From Beroe ovata (taxonomy: Eukaryota > Ctenophora > Nuda > Beroida > Beroidae): a stretch of DNA of 64,000 nt. The stretch lies in NCBI GenBank assembly GCA_946803715.1, contig CAMPET010000005.1, forward strand, positions 232,735 through 296,734, written 5' to 3'. Positions 1 to 12,000 of the stretch are shown in pieces (the stretch's first letter is position 1; every line of letters starts with the position of its first letter). The position numbers were made by a program, and so were the translations under genes. Below the pieces are notes generated by a model that was not told the origin of the DNA, did not search any database, and worked only from the letters and a program-made list of their open reading frames with translations.

Positions 1-148
1 GTGGTGTCAAGCGATGAAGTGGTGTCAAGCGGTAAAGTAGTGTCAAGCGGTAAAGTAGTGTCAAGCGATGAAGTGGTGTCAAGCGATGAAGTGGTGTCAA
101 GCGGTAAAGTGGTGTCAAGCGATGAAGTGGTGTCAAGTAATCAAGATA
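1..148. repeat. 18-bp minisatellite, GTGGTGTCAAGC core
   Basis: About eight tandem copies of an 18-bp unit run in from the left edge. The constant part is GTGGTGTCAAGC and the last six bases alternate mainly between GATGAA and GGTAAA. The array probably continues outside the window. The same 12-bp core recurs, inverted and with a 16-bp period, near 63.3 kb, and in degenerate form near 2.1 kb. Confidence 0.95.
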
Positions 149-161
149 TGAATTGAGGCGA

Positions 162-489
162 CTAAACGGTGTCATTTTGAGGATGAGCAACCTCGACTCT
201 GGTGGTTGTCTCAATTGCGCAAAGTTGCTCATTATCGCCTCTCTCAGTAGTAACAAGACGGTCTATGTCCACATCTACACTCATCACCGATACGCTAGGC
301 TGAGGTTTACCTGAGAAGGGGTAATTAACTAGATCGTCATGGTAATTGGCCGGAATCATATAAAGTTTCAGCTTGATCGACTAACTCACCTTCAGCATTG
401 CATGTTAGCGACACTGATTGACCAAAATCAACTTCAACAAATTCAGCTGGCTGTACCGTTATCACTGGGTAACCCTTCACTGAAATCAT
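162..489 (-). CDS. Ig-like domain exon pair (partial gene)
   Basis: Two exons on the minus strand appear to encode one immunoglobulin-like domain. The upstream exon (about 489 to 390) reads through VTVQPAEFVEVDF to a B-strand-like SLTCNAEG. It ends at a GTGAG donor. After an intron of about 79 bp with a TTCTCAG acceptor, the second exon (from 310) continues in phase with GKPQPSV and reaches a second cysteine in EQLCAIE. The reading frame then stops at 162. The spacing of the two Cys and the GKPQP turn suit an Ig fold. No signal peptide or membrane segment is visible, so this is either the end of a larger gene, possibly the VWD gene to the right, or a broken one. The first ATG at 489 may lie inside an acceptor rather than be a real start. 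Confidence 0.35.
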
Positions 490-2095
490 GAGTTCTTCGG
501 GAATTTACGTGGAGTGTGACAATGGTCGCATTGTTCCATTCCCCCTAATCACTTTGCTTGTCTCCCATATCCATGTCTTGAATTGCTTGCATGATCATAT
601 TGAGCGATCGCTTACATGACGAATACACGCATTCCTATCCCGAGATTGGCGCGGAAAATCATAAGGTATCGCATTTCCGCGTCTTGACACTTTTCCTGTC
701 ACACTCCAAATAAATCCTCACAAGTCCATAGTGCTTGCTTATCTACGGAGTATGCCCAAAAAAATTACAGCCAAGCTTTAGTACTCTTTTGCTATCCAGC
801 AACTATCATGACACTCTTTTGACTGTCTTAGCTCGCATTTTCGCATGGGGTCGCGCGGAAAGCACACAACTTCGCGCGGCGCAAAACAGTAGACGCTACA
901 AATTCCTTTTTCCAGCGATTATCCGTTCGGCGTCGCGCGTTCCTGCAAGTTTGCCCGTAACACGAGACGGAAAATGGAGGGAAATGTGATGAAATGATAA
1001 TTCCACCGGGATTCCACAGTATTTCAGATACAAATCCTAGAATGAAGGTCAGCGCAGGGCTGGATGTCTTATAATTCGGATATAATGCAGCGAATTATGA
1101 GGAGAATATGTACTCAAATTGCATACAATTTTGGAGGGAACATACTAACTGTTTCTTACCAGTTGCATCGTAGAGACTATCAGGACAAGAGCACGCTTTT
1201 CTTTCCTTTATTTCGCCGCTGAGAATTAGTGAGTATCAGCAGAATTGCAAATTACCCAAAAATATGCACAACTCGAACCAGGACAAAACTATTTTGTCCC
1301 TAAAGTTCTGTACAGAATTTCCCACAAATTTATCTCCCAAGGCATCCTGTCTCGTATCTGTCCTGCTCCAGTACTCACGAGCATTTCTGTCCACCTAGTC
1401 TGGGGATAGGTTGAGAACACGATCTGTACCGGTAACTGTAGAGTGTGGGGCAGTCGCATGGACCCCAGTCAGACCACGCCGTGTAGCCTCCGTCAATAGG
1501 TACTGAGGGAGGGAGAATCGATCAGGGATGAGATTACTGATGGAGAGGGGATCAGTGATGGGGAGGGGATCGGTGATGAGGAGGGGATGAGTGATGGGGA
1601 GGGGACATCAGTCATAGTGGGGATCAGTCATGAGGTATGGATATTGTCTGAGGTATCATGTTGCAGCTTGTATCGGAATCAGTTTTTTTCTGTATTTATT
1701 ATCGGCAGCTATGCGCATGAGTTATCGCAAAGAGGAGAAGCATAGCAGACGTGCGCTGTAAATCTGTCCATAGGCCACGTACTCATGGCCTAGTTAATCG
1801 CTAGTTTCACTTTCACTTATCACTACAGGCATTCACAGCCATGTCACACCGAAAAACCCAACGACACGATGACAGATGTCATCAAAATGTGTATCGGAAA
1901 GCCTTCGATCTGGTTATTCCTTTCATGGTAAAAATCGTATCCATACAGAGTATCTGATAGCTAACACGAAGCTTCGCTAACAGCAGACTGGTCTCTGTGA
2001 ATCACGTATACGTGGAAAAATTAACTCACAACGAATTGGAAAGTTGTGACCGCCAACAGTTGCTAACAAAGTGAAGAGAGGATGATATGATATGA

Positions 2096-2240
2096 AAGCA
2101 TAGTGGTGTCAGTGTAGAGTGATGTCAAAGCATAGTGGTGTCAAAACATAGTGGCAGTTGTGTCAAAAAAACTTGCTAACTGGTGTCAAAGTGATATGGT
2201 TTTAGCGGTGATAAAGCTGTAGAAGCCGAGTGGTGTCAAC
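2096..2240. repeat. Degenerate GTGGTGTCAA repeats
   Basis: Irregularly spaced copies of GTGGTGTCAA or close variants occur through this stretch. They are related to the 18-bp array at the left edge but too diverged to give a fixed period. Confidence 0.6.
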
Positions 2241-4975
2241 TCACCTAAGAAAGAAACTAATATCCACGCAAGTGTGGATAGTTTCTGGAGAGCTATTGAC
2301 ATAGCATCAAGCCATTGACAGTCGATACAAGAGTGGTTACAGATAGCTAATGAGAAGTTGATTAGGTAGCTAATCAGTATTAACGGCTAATTATTGCAAG
2401 ATACAAACTTATCAATATATCAAATAGATAGAGCGGCTTTGACAATGCTGAATCGTGAGGAATGATCTAGGATGGATTACGATCGAAAATACGCACAACA
2501 GAGAAAAGCATGCACCTTAATATGGGATAATACCATCGCTCTAATGCAAGGAACGTTAAACTTGATGGACATTATTAATGAGAATAGTATTTACATATTA
2601 TGAGGAATATCTAAAGATATATTCAATGTGAGTGGCTTCATAAAACTTCGCCTGTAAGGAAATGATCGCTCACGTAAAGACACACAACAACACGCACACA
2701 CACGCCCAACAGTTGACACATACTCAAATGAATCTTTGTTACCGGTGATTCCGGAGCTATTGACGATTATGGACTGAATTTGGGTGAATGCAGTGTATCA
2801 AACATAGAAGATTCGTAAGAATAATACGATAGAAGAGCAGTAGAAGTGCCACAAGGATAGATCCCGCTGGCTGATCGATATGAGAAGAGATAATGTAAGA
2901 GTAATAATGGAAATCTCGATGAAAACTATTACTCAAATTTGTCGATATCACGTCGCATTATATGTGTGGGAAATTGATTTGTAAGAAGCACAAGGAAGAA
3001 GGAGTGCCCTGTGTGCACGAGGATTTCAAAGGGTTTGTTTGAATATCTGTGTGTGTGTTAAGGTGTGACTCACAAGTTACAACTACAAAGTTGACCAAAT
3101 AAATGTTTAATACGTCATACAAAAAGGTAAAACATAAAAGCGTGTTAAGCATACATATCATATAGCATAAAATTTATGCTCATTTCAACATTTGAAAACG
3201 CGAAACTTTGGAAACGTGTGACCAATCCGCCACCCGCGTTCGGATACTTTCGGTTACCAAGACGTCAAGAGGGGAATTGCTTGCGAAGTTGTCAACACAC
3301 CAAATCACCATAGTTGCTGTGGCAACTTGAACAGAGGTTGCCAAGTTGCATGACAACTACTTACCGTTTCACAATGGTGTCATACTATAGGTGCTTCACG
3401 AGAAGCGAGCTAGAACATTGACCATATAGCATACAGGAGGAACAGCATTCATAGGATACTTCACGGTTAGAGCGATGAACTTTGAACCACGGTCAAATCG
3501 CAAGGTGGGAGATATTCTACACACATAGCTAATATTGACAAGCCAATACTTCTTTGAAGCGTGCTCAAAGTAATTGTTTTAAAACTTTGTCATCAGAGGT
3601 AGTTTAAAACAACACCCGGCACGAGATGATTCATCATTGGCTCTCCCAGAACTCATTTCATTCCCAGCGTGGGCTTTCAAATCAAGATATGCAATACAAA
3701 TCAAGATATGCAACACAGAGTACAATATGGTATAGCACCTCAAAACACCCATAGTAACATGATACACTTAGCGGCATCAAAACCTGATATCAAGTACAAA
3801 ATCCCCTGGGATTTCGTACCTGTATCTCGTATAATACACCTCCTTCCTGCTCAATTCCGATAGGAAATGGAAGATACGTAGGTATGAGTAGATCAGAAAT
3901 TACTAATGACATCGTAATTGAATATCAGACTGACTCAGGAACAACACATTTTACAAGTCTCGCCGGCCTCCACATTTCAGGTACATTAAAACGTACCTAC
4001 TGCCTACTGCCTACACCATACACCCCCAAGCTCTTGGTATGGAGTGTGTAGTGTGTAACGATAATTAATTCCCCCAACTATAACCGGATCAAGAATCTAT
4101 TTACGGAAAGTAGGAAGTTACGAATCCTTGTTTAGTGCGAATATGATGATCCCTTCCTCCAGATAACATACATCCTCCAGTGTGCAAAAAATAACAGTAC
4201 CGTGAAAACAATACAGAATACAGTGTCGTGAAAAGACAAGGAGAAAAGGACAAAACGAGTCACGGAAGATCGGCTAGAGTACAGCAGCTGTTGTTGAGAA
4301 TGCAAAGTGTGATTGTAATCCCTCCCTGAGATCTATGTTTTACGCTTGCATAATATTATGTCAGAGACGAAGTTGGTGGATTAAAATCAAATTCCGTTCG
4401 AGCTTGAAGCCATATACTCTTTTTTCAGAAAGCCAAGTTCACCTACTTCTGCACTTACCATACTTCTAAAACCAATATGATGAGAAGGAGGAACTATGGG
4501 TGAATTTTATCAAAGGGCATGTTGGAATGCAATCGAATACATGTAGAACCGGAAAGAAACGCATTCTGAACATGCAATGAATGATTCCAAGGGCCGGATA
4601 ATAACTTAGCGATGCTTTCCACACTTTCTTCAAGATTCCATTGCGTCGACTAGAGAAAGAACAATATACGCATCGGATTATATTCATGTTGGAAATTTGG
4701 AGAAATCCCTCTCACTTTCTATTTATTCATCTATCTATGATAAGCTAACAATTCAAATGAAATTCCGAATTATGCTAAAATTCTTCTGGCTGATGATGGA
4801 TTTCTCAACCGATACCACATACTCCAAACTCATACCTCATAACTCCGTAATTTGCATTTATCCGAATTCACCGGATTGCAATAGAATTCACAGGCTAGTA
4901 GAATTGCAGAGTAGGAATTCACACAGACATATAGGAAACCCCTACACATTCTCACAAGACAGTGTCTTCACACAC

Positions 4976-5052
4976 AGTACACACACAATACACACACACA
5001 CACACACACCCACCCAGTACACACAGACACACACAAACACACACACACAAAC
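4976..5052. repeat. (CA)n microsatellite
   Basis: An imperfect CA dinucleotide run, interrupted by CACCC and CAGTA variants. Confidence 0.9.
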
Positions 5053-6023
5053 TCTATATCTTGCTAAAGCAAGGTAGAATGGGATGAACCCTGCAATTTC
5101 GGTGAAGTTATGTCTCTTTACATTGCTGGAGACAGTAACGACTGGGAACAGCTTTGGGTGTAAGTTAATGATAACTTGTTTACGACGAAAACCGGTTGTT
5201 CTATTTGTGGTATTGAGCTTCAGAAAGGGAGGTAGCGAGGGTTACCAATAATTGTTGTGATGAAGAGAAATCACACCCAAACTCGATAACCGATAACGAG
5301 ATGATAAAGAAACTCCGTACTCGATCGCAAGAATAGATATGATCTGTGATATAACAAGTAGAAAATAATTGTGTGTGTGAATGTGAGGTGTTTTTGTGCT
5401 GTGTGAAAAACGCACGACACCAGCAATTAACACCCATCTTCTTGTATATTATCATACTTCATACAATCAAAAACAGCTCATTATAAAGTCGGACTAGTCT
5501 CAACGTGGAACAACAAGAACTTGAAACCACCAAGCACACAGCGAGGTTTATTATTATGAAGGAGCAAGAGCTACAGGTTACGATGCGTAGTTTCCACCGT
5601 GCAGCTCAGCGAAATATTCTGTAGATTATGCGACATGGCCCGTATAATACATAGATAATCTAATATGCATGAATATATCATTACCAAAGTAGTATAGGAC
5701 CCTACCCTGAAACCACAGGGTTCCGCCTTTATCACACGGGCTGTAAATGTGTGTGTGGCATATCATCTTGGGGAGTATAATTTGATGAAGGAGCATTATG
5801 TTGTCTGGGTAATAGCGGATAGAGCAAGATGCTAGAAAACGTGGTTTCATCAGAGATGGTCATGAACCACGTGACATTTCGTTCGATTCTTCTCTGTTTT
5901 GGGTGCCTCTCCCATAATATCGTGTGGGTAATTGTGTAATGTGTACGGTAATGTGTAAATTTCGTGTTTCGGCTGGGACAAGTTGGTGTCCTAGTTACAC
6001 CCATTTCAAGCAGCAGTACTTAC

Positions 6024-9000
6024 AACATTCAGACGGAGAGGGGTGATCAATTCCAACATCGTGACAAGCTAGAACCATGGCATGGAATGCTGAGCAGTGA
6101 CACCAGGCCTGTGAATAGGGGGTGTCAAGTGGTTGTCAAGAATAATCCTGTGGTTGTCATGGGAACTGGAATTAGGGAACAACTTACCGCTTGACACCCA
6201 CACACTGAGTTGACACATGAATCGTAGATGGGCTGTCCGTCAAAGTATGCCAAGCAGTCACCAAACTGTCCCTCGACATCAATGAGAGGTCGACATAGGT
6301 TCCACGCCTGAAATAGGGGGTCGTTTAGAACTCCAGATCTATCATCAAGAGTGATTGAATAAGATTTGAATAGGTTCAATCAGGTGCTGATATATTGAGA
6401 TCATTATCATAATACTCGAGATAGAAAGCGATACACTTATCGATATCTTTTCTTACTACTTGTGACATTTATGCGTTGTATGCTCAATCTTCTATTCAGT
6501 ACTAGATCTTATAGTAGCATCGTATTGTTATAGTAGTACTATTAGACCACAACGTCTATGAGACACAGAACTCCACACGTGAACATAATATGTATGTAGT
6601 TTAAAATGAGATACATGATGCACTGTATCTGTACAGATCGGTGAATTTGTATACGGCTTCCTCGCAGTCACCTCATATTCCAGCAGAACTAAAGCAGGAC
6701 ATGAGTCTATTTCAAATGCACTGGGCAGCGGGCATGACTATAGCTGCTTCAACAAGTAATCGCTTCTGCTGGAGCACATTGATACGGGATTACCTCAGTG
6801 CGAAGGAGTAATAACTTTGCGAAGGAGTTCGTAACACAGATATCTCACCTTTTCCCCGTTATTACACCGCGTGTCACGATCATCCTTTTGCGTGACGTCA
6901 CATGGGAGTGGAGATGCAGAGAGCAGGTTGGTAGTCGCTACTTCTGCCCTGGAATGGTAAGAAATGTAAGTCGAATTGGGTAGGACAATTTGTAGATCTC
7001 CATTTGGATTACGATGAAAAACAAGAGATAACTTTAACCCATGATTTTGAACTCATAAGTCTGCATGAGGTAACTATTTGAGTTGAGACTCAATTGTCAT
7101 TATCATTATGATCCTGATAATACTATGGCAGCCAGACATTATCCCACATTATCCCCTATATGGTAGTGCAATTATGCTGATTATCAAGGTATGAGGAGAG
7201 CAGCTTGCGCTTTGCCAGTGCATTTTGTTGAATTGTATGGTTGAATTGTATGGTTCTCTAGTATAACGGCTGAATGTATGTGGCCTTTGCTGCCTTTTTG
7301 CTCAAGAAACGGCAACTTTGTTTCGCTCATTTTTATGTGTTCGAATGAAATTAACCGAATCATTATTATTGACTAATCGCAAATCCGTAAAATATAGACT
7401 CGTCGCTGAATATTATATGCCTGACTTATTGCATTTCAAGAGAAAGTCCATCCACAGTAATTGTATGCATGATACGCAGTATGCTGTCTATTTCACAAGA
7501 ATGTGGATAAGTGATCACAAATTATTGAGCAATTGTATGAGTCAATAACGGGAATCTCAATATTTTTACCGTGAGGTCCTAGGATCTCATTTGGTCATTA
7601 GTAAATTACAAAACATAGCTGCGAAATCTTGCAACAAATCCGTTAACCGCGATGTATTTCCCCACACACACAATGTATAACACCGGAAATGTTACTAAAA
7701 ATAGCCCCCTCCCACAGCTAGATAGGTCCGGAGTATCTGTGGGAGATGTACTGGCTCGTGACTATTCTGGACGAGGTGCGCAAAGCACACGGGTGTCGAA
7801 AACACGCGATTGACGGACCCTCCGATTGGATAAACCGAATCCTCATCCCGCTTCTCATGATTATTTTCTTCATCATATCCACATGCAGCATGCTGGTCGG
7901 ACAGCCCGTTACCTGTGTCGGCTTCAACAGGGACGACCAGGGATTCGCCGAGGAGTACTGTATGACGCAGGGCATCTACACCCACAGTGCCGCGTACGAT
8001 ATGCCACACATAGTGCCGTACCCGGGCATAGCACCGTGTGTCGGTCTCTACGATACCAACCGACACAGATTCATCTGTAACAACCAGGACCAGGAGGAGT
8101 TTAAGATTTACCATATATGGTATCAGTGGGTCCCATTCTACTTCCTAGCTGTCGGTATTGTGTATTACATACCCTATCTTATCCTCAAAATGACCCGACT
8201 GCGGCGAATTAAGCCGTTGCTTATGCAGCTCAATGATGAAAACAACTTGGAAATGCCACCCAAGATGCTGGTAGACACGGCGGCGACGTGGCTATTCAAT
8301 GAGCTGGTATACCCCAAAGCCACCGACTCAGTTTCACTACCGTACAGACTCTATCATGATATCGGCCTGGCTGTAGCTGTTCTTATCGTCAAACTCCTCT
8401 ACCTTCTCACCTCAATTGCTCACTTCATCGGTACCGCCCGGATGTTCAACATCGGCAACTGGTTCACCTACGGCATGGATTTCCGGAGCCGGAGGCGGGA
8501 TTTATCGCACCTCACACCGGCTCGGGATGTCCTATTCCCCAAGATGACGGCGTGCCGGTTTGTAAAGTGGGGCGTGACGGGGCAGGAACCCTCTACCGGG
8601 ATGTGTGCACTGACACTAAACGTCATGAACCAGTACATATTCCTAGTGGTGTGGTATCTCAATGTGACACTCATTGCTCTCAACGTGCTCGCACTATTGT
8701 ACACTATGCTCAACCTGGCTTACCCCTCCATAATGCACCACAGCATCGTGACTTCCACCCTGATGCAAGAAACCACGGAGTTCACGAGGTTTTTCTACCA
8801 TATCCCGCCCTCCGCCCGACTAGCAGTATCCAAGATATCGGAAAACACCCAGGGCGACATACTGTCCATGATAGCTGCCCGGGTGATGAGGAAACTGGAC
8901 AAGTACGAGAGGCGGGGGAGTGAGGGGAGGAGGGGCAGGTTCGAGGTGGGTGAGACTATGTTCCAGGGGGGTGAGGAGGAGGAGTTCCCTCCCTGCTTCT

Positions 9001-12000
9001 CCCCTGGGGGGCACCTCATGGAGGAGGCGGCACGGGCTCTGGAGCTGCTGCCCGAGTGGATGCCTGGCACTTCGCCAAGAATTGGGTATCAGCAGGGATT
9101 GAGGAATAGGAGTCAGAGTACTTTCAGTTATGGGTAGAGAGAGATTAACGTTGAATTGTGGATTTAGATCGAATAGGTATAGGAATTTGAGATTAATCTT
9201 GTGCAACTTCCGCTGACTTCAGGAGATATATCTGTATCTTCAAACCACCCAAATTGACTTACTTAAACCAATTTCCATGTGTAATTCTCATCCAAATGTA
9301 GCTTGACATTTCCAAAAAGATTACTGGAGTAGAAACTAGAATTTCCACCTCATTACACCCAATTTCCCCCTATTTTCATGCTATCTGAGTGCAGATTTAA
9401 TTGAAGTTGTCTGCGAGTTGGGCCTGCACAATTCCAGGGAGCAGTATAGTAACCGAATACCTATGATGATGCAACAATGTGGCAATCGGGAATTTGATAT
9501 CTGGAGCGATACTGAATCCGGACTTTTGTGTGACAGAATGTCACCTATAATAATGACAGTTCCACTATGTGACATGCTATCCGGCAATTTCACTGCAGAA
9601 TGTCGAATACTACGCGAAACAGGTAGGTCTATGACTGATTCTGAGGAAATTTCAGAACAAATCCTGATTAACCCCACTGAACTGACCATCTAGGTAAAGC
9701 TAATAACCTGTGTATGCCAGGATCTGCTGCACAAGTCCCACATGTGTTGTACCCCTCTCTGGTAGAGATCCTCAATCTGTTCCCCAGATCCCACGATATC
9801 TCTATACCTGCCCCCTTCCATTCTAACATCACCACTTCACCCTGGAAAGAGAAAGAGTTATGGGAGGGGGGGTAAATGTGCCAGGAATTTAGTTCTGCCA
9901 TACCTTGTGATGCTAGATAGTGCTAAGTCTACCCATAAAATGAAATGGAAGTCATTTGAAAGCATGTTTCTTGGTACTTACCTCTTGGTACATCTTCAGC
10001 TCCCCATCTTTCATTAAGTATGGCAGTGTCGTTATCCATTGTCCATCAATACTGGCAGCATCCTTGGTTATCCTTAGCACCTTTATTGGGATTCAAGACT
10101 CAGGACTTAATTAACGAAGTCATTCCAATAGAACTATCATATAGAAAGAAAGCACGATTTTCAAAGATACCTACTTCTCAAACCCATGTTCTCACCTGGC
10201 TATCGATTGATAAGGCTACTGATTGTATCCCTAGCACTCCTCCCTGCTCCAGTATCAGCACACTCAGCCCCAGTCCGAATGTGGAATTGGGGCAAGGTGA
10301 GAGCAGGGTGTATTCACACTGCGCGCCGACGCGCACCACGTGCCGCGCAAACGTCTGCGGGGGGTTATCTTTGAGGTTCCAGGAGACAAAACGTTAATTA
10401 ATATATTTTCCATCAATCTCACTTTTAACTGACCGTCCTCTTTTTACTGACTGTCCCCTTTTTAAGTTACACCAGCCTACATAATACATATTATCATACT
10501 TGTCCGCCCATATAAATTGTCATGGTTTTAACTCTTATCATGTTCAACGCATCATCGAATTTATGACACATCTTATAATGTTGGAAGCCTATTAGCAACG
10601 AAATTAGCTATGATATTCAATATTATCAAGTGTAGTAACATTACAATTATTGTATATTACTCTAACATCATATTATCTTGGTACTGCAGTATTACACCGC
10701 TAACCAAACCTTGCTACAAAGTGACGCCTGTGTAAACGCATGATATTACTACTGACTGAATCCGTAGAAGTCAATGTGAAGTGGGGTGGAAGTCGTGACA
10801 AATTGAGGTTGTAGGATTGGGCAGGGTTTTTGCAGCGAGATATTGTAGAATATTCCAAAATAATATGCTCCCTGTGTGTGTTGTCAGGATTCACATGGAA
10901 TGCAGTGTGCATTGTGTAGTATGCTGTATGCAGTCTGATAAGAAATGACATTAAAATATGACATTTTTGTCTCGATCAACGACGTCAAACCTTACAATAT
11001 GAAGACCTAAACATCGATAAAATGATAAGCGCGACTAAGAGGCGGCGCCCGCTTCATACTTCATGGCAACACATTGGATTATTAAAGTAGAATATTCAAA
11101 TATGTATGATCGAAGCGGCGCGCTTTACACACTAACTTCTCACAAGGTTGAGGGGCTATGCCGGCCCTTAACTCGGGAACCGATAATCGGATCGACGTGA
11201 AATTTTTGCTGTCCGAGTTCCTAATGGTCCTTTAGCTATGATAAAAGTTTCAAGTCAATCGGTCTATCCGTTTGGAAGCTATCCTCAAATGTTCACTCAA
11301 ACTAACTCGGGAACCGATTATCGTATCGACGTGAAATTATGGCTGTCCGAGTTTCTTATGGTCCTTGGGCCATGGTAGAAGTTTCAAGTCAATCGGTCTA
11401 TCCGTTTGGAAGCTATCCTCAAATGCTCACTCAAACTGACATGCTTTGGGTGGATGGGGGGCTATACTATGTCGGCCATTAACTTGGGATCCGACGTGAA
11501 ATTTTGGTTGTCCGAGTTTCTCATGGTCCTTGAGCTATGGTATAAGTTTCAAGTCAATCAGTCAATCCGTTTGGGAGCTATCCTCAAATGCTCACTCAAA
11601 CTGACATGATTTGGGTGAATTAGGGGCTATAGTGGCCCTTAACTCGGGAACCGATGATCAGATCGACGTGAAATTTTGGCTGTCTGAGTTTCTAATGGTC
11701 CTTGAGCTATGGTAGAAGTTTCAAGTCAATCGGTCCATCCGTTTGGAAGCTATCCTCAAATGCTCACTCAAACTGACATGCTTAGGCTGGACGAGGGGCT
11801 ATGGCGGCCCTTAACTTGGGAACCGATTATCATTTCGACGTGAAATTTAGGCTGTCCGACTTTCTAATGGTCCTTGAGCTATGGTAGAAGTTTCAAGTCA
11901 ATCGATCTATCCGTTTGGAAGCTATCGTCAAATGCTCACTCAAACTGACATGATTTTGGTGAATTAGGGGCTATAGTGGCCCTTAACTCGGGAACCGATG

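Larger units (their letters stand above)
490..6023. other. Long stretch without a supportable gene
   Basis: Apart from repeats I see no convincing exon here. Open frames are short and lack family patterns. A CG-rich patch lies at about 820-980 and resembles the larger CG-rich repeats near 18 and 40 kb. Degenerate GGTGTCA copies lie at about 2100-2240. A CA/TG dinucleotide run lies at 4976-5052. Low-complexity GGGGA/TGATG repeats lie at about 1500-1630. The preceding VWD gene ends in an open phase at 6024, so one or more of its 3' exons should lie here. One candidate minus-strand exon is at about 5745-5715, but it is too short to call. Confidence 0.6.

Noticed and set aside
4697-5077. 126-codon plus-strand frame
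   Set aside because: Its C-terminal third is the CA repeat and the rest lacks any recognisable pattern.
7695-8114. 139-codon minus-strand frame
   Set aside because: It is the antisense shadow of the innexin, which has clear family motifs.
9418-9693. Plus-strand 91-codon frame with several Cys
   Set aside because: No recognised domain, no clear splice partner, and it lies in an intron of the minus-strand gene.
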